Positions 6,501-13,405 of a stretch of 15,667 nt of DNA are shown here, one piece after another; position 1 is the first letter of the stretch; every line of letters starts with the position of its first letter. The position numbers and the translations under genes are program-made. Source of the DNA: Chitinophagaceae bacterium (lineage in GTDB: Bacteria > Bacteroidota > Bacteroidia > Chitinophagales > Chitinophagaceae); contig DPWF01000397.1 in NCBI GenBank assembly GCA_003526435.1, positions 25,367-41,033 on the forward strand, read 5' to 3'. Under the pieces are notes generated by a model that saw nothing but the letters and a program-made list of their open reading frames with translations, was not told the origin of the DNA and did no database searches.

Positions 6501-7817
6501 ATGGAAAAGGTTCCTTTAAGAATAAAATTACAAAAGGCTATATACGTAGTAATTGATCCGTTTGTGAAAGGATTGATTAAACTCGGACTTACGCCCAATA
6601 TGGTAACCATGATTGGTTTTGTACCGAATATTGGTGTGGCAGTTATTTTTATTGAAGGTGGCGAGCGCGGAAACCGTGGTGATCTTTCATACGTAGGATG
6701 GGCAGGTGCACTGGTACTTTTTGCAGGCTTGTTTGATATGCTAGATGGTCAGGTGGCACGTCTCGGAAAAATGAGTTCATCATTTGGGGCCATGTTCGAT
6801 TCCGTACTCGACAGGTATAGCGAACTGATTATGTTTCTGGGTATTTGTTATTACCTGATTGCACATCATTATTTTTTTAGCTCACTGTTTGCATTTATTG
6901 CGATGATTGGCTCCATGATGGTAAGTTATACCAGAGCAAGAGCAGAAGGATTGGGTATTGAATGTAAAGATGGACTGATGCAAAGACCCGAGCGCATTGT
7001 ACTTATTGGTGTATCGGCCATAGCCTGTGGCATTGCTGGAGAATATATTGGAGGAGACTGGAAATGGTATATCAGTGGCGTGAAGTTTCATGTGCTGGAA
7101 ACCATGTCCATTTTTACTTTACCTCTTACTGTAATGGCTGTGCTTACCAATATTACAGCCATCAACAGGCTGCGCAGTTCGAAAAAAGCACTCGACGCAA
7201 AAGATATGTTGGTGAAAGCATCCAAAACATCAGCATTGCCATTATTGATCGCTGGCTTATTGTTTGCAGGCTTGTTTTCTTTTAACAATGGTTATGCGCA
7301 GCAGGATGCGCCATCTGTTAACAGCCGCAAAACAGTTATTGAGCCTCAGGATACCTTCCCGGTACCCAGGGGAAATAGTAAACAGCTTTTTTACCTGCAG
7401 CGAACTGCCAATACCAATACCATTATTTGCGAACTGAAATACAACAAAAATGGTGAACTGGATGAAGATGATCCAGTTCACGTATTCTGGATTCGCTATC
7501 CCGAGGGAGGACAGAAAAAAGAACTGTCTTATATACAGCGTGTTTTTGCATACGGCATTAAATCGCAGGTGCTGGGAAAAGATTCCTACAAACTGCATTT
7601 TGTTTCTTATAAAAAACGGCCTATGTACCTGATGCGCTCGCCTAAAGACAATCAGTTTAAAGTATATACTACTATCAATAATCAACAGGCTGTGTTAAAC
7701 CGCATATTTATTAAAGTGGATGGTGGTACATTCTGGTCGCCAAACGTAGTGTATATGGAAATGAAAGGCGTAGATGAACAAACAGGGAAAGAAGTAATGC
7801 AAAGATTTAAACCCTGA
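6501..7817 (+). CDS. CDP-alcohol phosphatidyltransferase fused to a DUF4833-like domain; probable phosphatidylinositol-phosphate synthase
   Basis: This is a 438-residue two-part protein. Residues 1 to about 225 are a membrane-bound CDP-alcohol phosphatidyltransferase with an intact signature: D79, D82-G83, A86-R87, G97, D100 and D104 in the spacing D-x2-DG-x2-AR-x8-G-x3-D-x3-D. SYTRARAEGLG at 142-152 also fits. With inositol phosphate from INO1 and CDP-diacylglycerol it would make phosphatidylinositol phosphate at the inner membrane. Residues 246-266 form a hydrophobic segment ending in NNGYAQQ that resembles a signal peptide. Residues about 285-438 resemble DUF4833, a Bacteroidota domain of unknown function, with FYLQRTANTNT at 297-307, FWIRYPEGG at 329-337 and SYIQRVFAYGIKS at 343-355. 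Topology predicts this part is periplasmic. The frame is continuous. An internal ATG at 7206 could give a separate DUF4833 product. The next gene starts one base after the stop. Confidence 0.88.
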   Translation: MEKVPLRIKLQKAIYVVIDPFVKGLIKLGLTPNMVTMIGFVPNIGVAVIFIEGGERGNRGDLSYVGWAGALVLFAGLFDMLDGQVARLGKMSSSFGAMFDSVLDRYSELIMFLGICYYLIAHHYFFSSLFAFIAMIGSMMVSYTRARAEGLGIECKDGLMQRPERIVLIGVSAIACGIAGEYIGGDWKWYISGVKFHVLETMSIFTLPLTVMAVLTNITAINRLRSSKKALDAKDMLVKASKTSALPLLIAGLLFAGLFSFNNGYAQQDAPSVNSRKTVIEPQDTFPVPRGNSKQLFYLQRTANTNTIICELKYNKNGELDEDDPVHVFWIRYPEGGQKKELSYIQRVFAYGIKSQVLGKDSYKLHFVSYKKRPMYLMRSPKDNQFKVYTTINNQQAVLNRIFIKVDGGTFWSPNVVYMEMKGVDEQTGKEVMQRFKP

Positions 7818-7818
7818 T

Positions 7819-8760
7819 ATGACAGGTTATCTCAAATCAACAGAACCTTTTTTTTCAGCCAGACATTTGCTGACGACAACTGTGGTTTCAGCCGCATACT
7901 TGTTATTAAGTTATTGGCTGATCGGATACAAACAGGACCAGTTGAGTTTAGTGATACTGTTTAATGTTTGTTATTACCTCTCGCGTATTACAAGAAAATT
8001 TATTCTCGGCTTTTCCATATTCATTGTCTTCTGGATCATTTTCGATTTCATGAAGGCCTTCCCTAACTATCTTTATCAGCAAGTGCATATAGAAGATCTG
8101 TATGCAACAGAAAAAAAATGGTTTGGTATACAACAAAACGGTGTAATACTCACGCCTAATGAATACTGGTCAGTAAATCATACTACCTGGCTCGATATTT
8201 TAACCGGATTCTTTTACCTGAGCTGGGTGCCGGTACCACTGGGTTTTGCTGCTTTTCTTTTTTTCAAAAACCGGAAATGGTTCCTGCAATTTTCATTAAC
8301 TTTTTTACTGGTAAACATTCTCGGGTTTATTATTTATTATGTTTATCCGGCGGCACCACCCTGGTACATACAGGAATATGGTTTTAGTTTTCAGGCCGGA
8401 ACGCCAGGAAACACGGCCGGCTTGTCGAGGTTCGATACTTATTTTGATGTAAGCATATTCAAATCATTATATGCGAAAAGCTCGAATGTATTTGCCGCTA
8501 TGCCTTCACTGCATTCTGCATACCCACTTATTGTATTGTATTACGGATGGAAGTTCAGACTGAAGTGGATAAACCTGTTCTTTGCACTCATAATGACAGG
8601 CATATGGTTTTCTGCAGTTTATACCAGTCATCACTATGTACTCGATGTATTGGCAGGAATTGTATGTGCCATTACAGGGATACTGCTGTTTTCCTGGTTG
8701 TTGACCAAACAAAAAAGCGTTAAAAACGCTATAGATACTTATTCTCGCATCATTGAGTAG
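7819..8760 (+). CDS. PAP2-superfamily, Aur1-like membrane enzyme; probable inositol phosphorylceramide synthase
   Basis: The 313-residue protein has six or so membrane segments and the two best conserved PAP2 motifs: FAAMPSLHSAYP at 225-236 with H232, and AVYTSHHYVLDVLAG at 266-280 with H272 and D276 in the H-x3-D catalytic spacing. The first classical motif (KxxxxxxRP) is absent. YPAAPPWY at 176-183 takes its place, closely resembling the APPWY stretch of fungal Aur1, the inositol phosphorylceramide synthase. That enzyme moves phosphoinositol from phosphatidylinositol to ceramide. Within this cluster the same reaction, or a related phosphoinositol transfer, is the simplest reading. It cannot be told from a plain lipid phosphatase by sequence alone. 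It starts one base after the transferase/DUF4833 stop, and no intrinsic terminator follows it. Ceramide synthesis genes are not in the window. Confidence 0.82.
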   Translation: MTGYLKSTEPFFSARHLLTTTVVSAAYLLLSYWLIGYKQDQLSLVILFNVCYYLSRITRKFILGFSIFIVFWIIFDFMKAFPNYLYQQVHIEDLYATEKKWFGIQQNGVILTPNEYWSVNHTTWLDILTGFFYLSWVPVPLGFAAFLFFKNRKWFLQFSLTFLLVNILGFIIYYVYPAAPPWYIQEYGFSFQAGTPGNTAGLSRFDTYFDVSIFKSLYAKSSNVFAAMPSLHSAYPLIVLYYGWKFRLKWINLFFALIMTGIWFSAVYTSHHYVLDVLAGIVCAITGILLFSWLLTKQKSVKNAIDTYSRIIE

Positions 8761-8803
8761 CACAGGCAAATCTTTCATAACGTTTCTTTTATAATTATTT
8801 ACG

Positions 8804-8811
8804 GATATTTG
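8804..8811 (+). promoter_or_regulatory. possible -7 promoter box just before the DUF1015 gene
   Basis: GATATTTG differs from the TAnnTTTG consensus at one position and is followed by only four bases before the ATG at 8816. If used, it would give a leaderless or nearly leaderless transcript. No clear -33 element is visible. The 55-base gap after the PAP2 gene is the widest between adjacent genes from INO1 to the TPR gene, so a new promoter here is plausible. Confidence 0.25.
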
Positions 8812-8815
8812 CGCA

Positions 8816-10051
8816 ATGGCAATTATTAAACCCTTCAGGGCACTACGCCCGCAACCACAACTGGCAAAGCAAGTGGCCAGCAGACCTTACGACGTTTTAA
8901 ACAGTACAGAAGCAAAAATTGAGGCACAGGGAAATCCAGCTTCATTTCTTCATATTACAAAAAGTGAAATCGATTTACCAGAAACAGTAGACATTCATGC
9001 ACAGGAAGTGTACGAACAGGCCAAAGAAAACCTGGATGCATTCATGAAACGCGAAGTATTGTTTCGCGAGTCAAAAGAATGCTATTATATCTATCAACTC
9101 ATTATGAATGGACGCAAACAAACAGGTCTTGTTTGTGTAAGCAGTATTAATGATTATGAAAATGATGTGATACGTAAACATGAATTCACCCGTCCGGAGA
9201 AAGAACAGGATCGTATTAATCATATCCGTATTTCCGGTGCACAAACCGGAAATGTTTTTCTGGCATACAGAAGTAACGACGCCCTGGATGAGTTGATTGA
9301 AAAATGGAAAGAAAACAAATCGCCTGTATATGATTTTACGGCAGACGATGATATTCAGCATACGATCTGGATTGTAAACGATACAACAGTTTGCGATCAG
9401 ATCACAAATATTTTTCAGTCAGCTATTCCCTACACTTATATTGCAGATGGTCACCATCGTGCAGCATCTGCAGCCAAAGTGCGGAAGGCTTTAGGCGCTG
9501 ATGCGGGTCCGGGGGCCGACTATTTTCTCACTACTTTATTCCCCTCCAATCAGTTACAGATCATGGATTATAACAGGGTGGTAAAGGATTTAAATGGAAT
9601 GACAGTAGCGGCTTTTATACAGGCACTTGAAAAGCAATTTGATGTACAGTTGAAAGGCAACGAACCGGTAAAACCCTCTGCATTACATGAATTTGGCATG
9701 TATTTGGAAGGTAATTGGTATGTACTCAAAGCAAAACCCACTGCCTATACCAATGACCCCATCGGTGTATTGGATGTAACGGTTTTGCAGAACCATGTAC
9801 TCGATACATTATTAAATATAAAAGACCCAAGAACCGATACACGTGTTGAATTTGTAGGAGGAATCAGGGGACTCAGAGAATTGGAGAAAAAAGTAAACAG
9901 TGGCGACTTTGCAGCAGCTTTTAGTTTATACCCGGTAACCATTGACCAGTTGTTTGATATTTCAGACAGTGGAAATGTAATGCCACCTAAAAGCACCTGG
10001 TTTGAACCAAAATTACGCGATGGGTTATTGACACACCTTATTGGAGAATAA
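8816..10051 (+). CDS. DUF1015 family protein, possible ParB/SerK-like fold
   Basis: The 411-residue soluble protein has the marks of DUF1015: IKPFRALRP at 4-12, SRPYDVLN at 22-29, KHEFTRPEKEQDR at 121-133, YIADGHHRAASA at 208-219, and MPPKSTWFEPKLRDGL at 389-404. The length is normal for the family and no signal peptide or membrane segment is present. Some members are annotated as SpoOJ/ParB-like. The DGHHR motif at 211-215 recalls the nucleotide-binding motif of the ParB/SerK group, which includes ADP-dependent and ATP-dependent free-serine kinases. In many Bacteroidota and Firmicutes this gene sits beside serC and serA, which fits a role in serine metabolism, and serC is seven genes upstream here. 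The function remains unproven. The start at ATG 8816 gives the expected N-terminal motif. The TPR gene follows after 25 bases. Confidence 0.87.
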   Translation: MAIIKPFRALRPQPQLAKQVASRPYDVLNSTEAKIEAQGNPASFLHITKSEIDLPETVDIHAQEVYEQAKENLDAFMKREVLFRESKECYYIYQLIMNGRKQTGLVCVSSINDYENDVIRKHEFTRPEKEQDRINHIRISGAQTGNVFLAYRSNDALDELIEKWKENKSPVYDFTADDDIQHTIWIVNDTTVCDQITNIFQSAIPYTYIADGHHRAASAAKVRKALGADAGPGADYFLTTLFPSNQLQIMDYNRVVKDLNGMTVAAFIQALEKQFDVQLKGNEPVKPSALHEFGMYLEGNWYVLKAKPTAYTNDPIGVLDVTVLQNHVLDTLLNIKDPRTDTRVEFVGGIRGLRELEKKVNSGDFAAAFSLYPVTIDQLFDISDSGNVMPPKSTWFEPKLRDGLLTHLIGE

Positions 10052-10076
10052 CGTAATAAAGTTTAAAAAAGCAATT

Positions 10077-11084
10077 ATGCGTATAGTAGTATTAATAGCT
10101 CTGATGTTGTCGCAGCTTATCGTGACAGCACAGGAGCCTGGAAAAAAATTGCAGGAAACTGCTAAAAGCATGCTCATGCAAGGCGATTTCGACAATGCAA
10201 TTGCCATATTGGAAACCGCTTCCAAACAGGCACCAGCCGATATATCTATTCAGAAAGATCTGGCTTATGCCTGCTATCTTAAAAGAGATTTTGGCAAATC
10301 GATTCAGGTTGGAAAGATACTGGCAGAAAGAGCAGATGCAGACGAACAGGTGTACCAGATTCTTGGGTTGTGTTATAAAGCAACTGCATCATACAAAGAA
10401 GGGGCAAAACTGTATAAAGCGGCTTTAAAAAAATTCCCCAATAGCACAATCATTTATAATGAATTTGGAGAGCTGCTGGCCATGGATAATGCAGCATCAG
10501 AAGCCATAGAGCAATGGGAAAAAGGTATTACTGCCGATCCGAATTACAGCAGTAATTATTATAATGCCTGTATCTATTATACCAAAACCGGTAATTGGAT
10601 AAGGGTAGCGTTGTATGGAGAACTTTTTGTAAACCTTGAAAGTTTTACGGAAAGAACGACAGATGTGAAGAAAGCAATTCTCAATGCCTGGCAAAAACTT
10701 TTTTTACCTGCCGTTATTACACAGCAATTAAAAAATAATTCTTCTGCTTTTGAAAAAGCAGTGCTGCAGACAATGGAAAAAATTGTTCCCACTGTAACAG
10801 CAGGCTTTCAGGCTGAAACAAGTACATCAATCCGCTCTAAATGGGTACTCGACTGGTTTAAGGGCAATAAAGGATATCCATTTGGTTTATTTGACCAGCA
10901 GCAATATTTTATCCGGGAAGGATTATTCGAAGCATACAATCAATGGCTTTTTGCTGAACCCGTGAATCCGGATGCATACAAGGTTTGGAAAGACACACAC
11001 CCGAAAGAAGCTACGGCCTTTGAAGCATACCAGAAAACAAGATTGTTTAAACTACCACCTGGTCAGCATTATTTCTCCAGATAA
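10077..11084 (+). CDS. secreted tetratricopeptide-repeat protein, function unknown
   Basis: The protein has 335 residues. It starts with a short signal peptide (MRIVVLIALMLSQLIVTAQ), probably cleaved near TA-QE, so the protein is periplasmic or outer-membrane associated. Residues about 20-175 hold four to five TPR-type helix pairs, for example GDFDNAIAILETASKQAP, ADEQVYQILGLCYKATASYK and NEFGELLAMDNAASEAIEQW. The C-terminal 150 residues are helical and rich in aromatic residues (WVLDWFKGNKGYPFGLFDQQ, then FKLPPGQHYFSR) and match no domain I recognise. An upstream in-frame TTG at 10041 overlaps the end of the DUF1015 gene, but starting there would bury the signal peptide behind 12 extra residues, so ATG 10077 is chosen. 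The gene is probably co-transcribed with DUF1015 and is followed by an intrinsic terminator. A scaffold role is usual for TPR proteins, but no partner is evident. Confidence 0.8.
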   Translation: MRIVVLIALMLSQLIVTAQEPGKKLQETAKSMLMQGDFDNAIAILETASKQAPADISIQKDLAYACYLKRDFGKSIQVGKILAERADADEQVYQILGLCYKATASYKEGAKLYKAALKKFPNSTIIYNEFGELLAMDNAASEAIEQWEKGITADPNYSSNYYNACIYYTKTGNWIRVALYGELFVNLESFTERTTDVKKAILNAWQKLFLPAVITQQLKNNSSAFEKAVLQTMEKIVPTVTAGFQAETSTSIRSKWVLDWFKGNKGYPFGLFDQQQYFIREGLFEAYNQWLFAEPVNPDAYKVWKDTHPKEATAFEAYQKTRLFKLPPGQHYFSR

Positions 11085-11103
11085 ACCTTTGAAATATAAG
11101 TCT

Positions 11104-11134
11104 AAAGCCTGTATCAGCGAATACGGGCTTTTTT
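11104..11134 (+). terminator. Rho-independent terminator after the TPR gene
   Basis: AAAGCCTGTAT (11104-11114) pairs with ATACGGGCTTT (11121-11131), with one T-G wobble, around a CAGCGA loop. The stem runs into six T residues (11129-11134). It begins 20 bases after the TPR stop and is the only clear intrinsic terminator on the + strand in the window. It probably ends the transcript that includes DUF1015 and the TPR gene, and perhaps the inositol-lipid genes as well. A second small hairpin, TAGGC-TTTT-GCCTA, follows at 11140-11153. Confidence 0.85.
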
Positions 11135-11178
11135 ATTTGTAGGCTTTTGCCTAAATTGACTTCCTTAAACTACTTATC

Positions 11179-11451
11179 ATGGAAAACCAAAGAGATGAAC
11201 GACTCTGGCGTATTGCAAAAAAAAGAGCTTCTTTTAAAAGAACCCTTTATGCTTATATTATCATCGTAGCCTTTTTATGGGCCATTTGGTGGATGAATAC
11301 CGGTAGAATAACGGGTTTTGTGGGAACTCCCTGGCCAATCTGGGTCATGTTGGGTTGGGGTATAGCATTAGGGTTCCAGTATTTTAATGCATATAATGGA
11401 AGTACACGTGATCTTGCTGAAGAAGAATATGAAAGGCTGAAAAAGCAATAG
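11179..11451 (+). CDS. 2TM domain protein
   Basis: The 90-residue protein matches the Bacteroidota 2TM domain: a charged N-terminus with DERLWRIAKKRASFKRTLY at 6-24, a first membrane helix at about 24-40, a short loop with GTPWPIW at 49-55, a second helix at about 54-71 with LGWGIALGFQYF, and an acidic tail LAEEEYERLKK at 79-89. This domain occurs as small stand-alone proteins and attached to LytTR regulators or histidine kinases. Its biochemical role is not known. It begins 45 bases after the intrinsic terminator, so it must have its own promoter, though I could not place one with confidence. The acyl-CoA synthetase gene starts 44 bases downstream and may share its transcript. Confidence 0.85.
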   Translation: MENQRDERLWRIAKKRASFKRTLYAYIIIVAFLWAIWWMNTGRITGFVGTPWPIWVMLGWGIALGFQYFNAYNGSTRDLAEEEYERLKKQ

Positions 11452-11495
11452 CCGATAGCGAAAAGTGAAAACGTATTTATTTGAATGATTGCCAT

Positions 11496-13280
11496 ATGAT
11501 TGTAAAAAGACTTTTTGATTGCCTGCAACACCAGTTACAGCATTTTCCTAAAAAAGACATGCTCGCTGCAAAAGAAAAAGGACAGTGGGTAACTTATAGC
11601 ACCGAACAGGTAGTAGATACTGTGAACAGGTTTAGTGCAGGGCTGTTACAGTTAGGTGTAAGTGCAAGAGAGATAACCCCGGAGTCTAGCGACAAAATCG
11701 CTATCATCAGCAATAACCGTCCGGAATGGATTTTTACTGACCTGGCCGCTCAACAGATAGGCGCAATACTGGTTCCGGTATATCCAACAACAAGCCCATC
11801 TGAACTGGAATTTATTTTAAATGATGCTGCGGTACAATACCTTTTTGTAAGCAATGCTGAATTATTGGAGAAGGCAAAGACAGTAGCTGCCCATGTTCCA
11901 TCCATCAAAGCCATTTATACTTTTGATAAGATTGAAGGTGCTAGACACTGGACTGAAGTAACATCGCTTGCAACAGAAGCCAGCATACAACAGGTAAAAG
12001 AAATCAGTGCAAGTATTCCTGTATCACATCTTGCAACCATCATATACACTTCAGGTACAACAGGTACCCCAAAAGGAGTGATGCTGAGTCACAGGAATAT
12101 TTATTGTAATGCGCAATTTTCTAAAGAAAGTTTTCCATTTAATGATGCGCCGGAATCGAAAGTATTGAGCTTCCTCCCATTGAATCATATTTTCGAAAAA
12201 ACAGTCACCTGCATCTATTTATACAGTGGCATCAGTATTTATTATGCCGAAAGCCTTGAAACCATTGGAGATAATCTTCGTGAAATAAAGCCCGATGGTT
12301 TTACAACTGTTCCCCGTTTGCTGGAGAAAGTATTTGAACGAATCATGGCAAAGGGGAATGAATTGACCGGTATCAAAAGAAAATTATTTTTCTGGGCAGT
12401 ATCACTCGCAGAACGTTACGATAACCTGAAAAGCGGGGGCCTCTGGTATAATATGCAACTTGCGCTGGCCAATAAACTGATTTTTAGTAAATGGCGTGAA
12501 GCGTTGGGAGGTAATGTGGCATTTATTGTAACAGGTGGGGCGGCTTGTCAGGTAAAACTTTTGCGCATATTCAATGCAGCCCGTGTTCCGGTGTATGAAG
12601 GATATGGTCCAACAGAAAACAGCCCGGTAATCAGTGTAAACCGACAGGCAAAAGGATTAACAAAATTTGGTACGGTTGGCCCTGTAATCAATGGTGTTGA
12701 ATTGAAACTGGCTGAAGACGGAGAAATCTGTGTGGCTGGTCCAAGTGTAATGGAAGGATATTATAAACGCCCGGATCTTACTGCGGAAGCGGTCATCGAC
12801 GGCTGGTTACATACAGGCGATATTGGCATTATTGAAGATGGAAAATTCCTGAAGATTACCGACCGAAAAAAAGAACTGTTTAAAACAAGTGGGGGTAAAT
12901 ACGTAGCTCCACAGCCAATCGAAAACAAACTAAAAGAAAGTCCATTTATTGAACAGATCATGGTAGTGGGTTCAGAAAGAAAATTTGTGGGAGCTTTAAT
13001 TGTCCCATCTTTTCTTACGCTGAAAGAATGGATGAAAGAAAAGGGGGTTACTTATACAACGAATGAAGATGCTGTACATAATCCCAGGGTGCTGGAACTT
13101 TATCGTGAGCTGGTAGAGAGTTATAACAGCTATTTTAACCATGTAGAACAGATTAAAAAATTTGAATTGCTGCCACAGGAATGGACCATTGATACTGGCG
13201 AGCTGACACCTAAAATGAGTTTGAAAAGAAAAGTGGTGATGGAAAAATTTAAAGCAGCAATAGAACATATTTATGCCTGA
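11496..13280 (+). CDS. long-chain fatty-acid--CoA ligase (AMP-dependent synthetase)
   Basis: The 594-residue enzyme activates fatty acids to acyl-CoA via an acyl-adenylate, for degradation or for re-entry into lipid synthesis, usually at the inner face of the membrane. All adenylate-forming motifs are present: the phosphate-binding loop YTSGTTGTPKGVMLSHRN from residue 184, FLPLNHIFEK near 226, YEGYGPTENSP near 367, GWLHTGDIG near 436, and DRKKELFKTSGGKYVAPQPI from 456, which carries the hinge and the start of the C-terminal swinging domain. The length and the GGKYVAPQPIE stretch fit the long-chain group. The frame extends five codons upstream to a TTG at 11481, but ATG 11496 gives the usual N-terminus and is preferred. 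The gene lies downstream of the 2TM gene. Being near lipid genes, it could supply acyl-CoA for ceramide synthesis, but acyl-CoA ligases are common and this link is weak. Confidence 0.92.
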   Translation: MIVKRLFDCLQHQLQHFPKKDMLAAKEKGQWVTYSTEQVVDTVNRFSAGLLQLGVSAREITPESSDKIAIISNNRPEWIFTDLAAQQIGAILVPVYPTTSPSELEFILNDAAVQYLFVSNAELLEKAKTVAAHVPSIKAIYTFDKIEGARHWTEVTSLATEASIQQVKEISASIPVSHLATIIYTSGTTGTPKGVMLSHRNIYCNAQFSKESFPFNDAPESKVLSFLPLNHIFEKTVTCIYLYSGISIYYAESLETIGDNLREIKPDGFTTVPRLLEKVFERIMAKGNELTGIKRKLFFWAVSLAERYDNLKSGGLWYNMQLALANKLIFSKWREALGGNVAFIVTGGAACQVKLLRIFNAARVPVYEGYGPTENSPVISVNRQAKGLTKFGTVGPVINGVELKLAEDGEICVAGPSVMEGYYKRPDLTAEAVIDGWLHTGDIGIIEDGKFLKITDRKKELFKTSGGKYVAPQPIENKLKESPFIEQIMVVGSERKFVGALIVPSFLTLKEWMKEKGVTYTTNEDAVHNPRVLELYRELVESYNSYFNHVEQIKKFELLPQEWTIDTGELTPKMSLKRKVVMEKFKAAIEHIYA

Positions 13281-13405
13281 TAAACGTCAGCTCAATATAA
13301 AACTGTATAAGGTTTAATATTACAGTGTATGACAATGATCATGTGCAATAAGTTATTTATTCCTTCCGTAGAATAAACACGCAGCATCGTAAAGTATACT
13401 AAAAA

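Noticed and set aside
8710..8730. Hairpin AGCGTT-AAA-AACGCT which, read on the minus strand, is followed by a T-run and looks like an intrinsic terminator.
   Set aside because: It lies inside the 3' end of the PAP2 coding region, and no credible minus-strand gene lies on the side it would terminate. It has no T-run on the + strand.
10041..10076. TTG-initiated extension of the TPR protein overlapping the DUF1015 gene.
   Set aside because: It would place twelve residues before a good signal peptide. ATG 10077 begins the signal peptide directly.
13281..13405. The 125-base gap before the histidine kinase, examined for a terminator, promoter or small RNA.
   Set aside because: Only short AT-rich stretches and a weak CTGA/TCAG repeat were seen. 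Nothing reached a supportable signal, though a kinase promoter must lie here or upstream.
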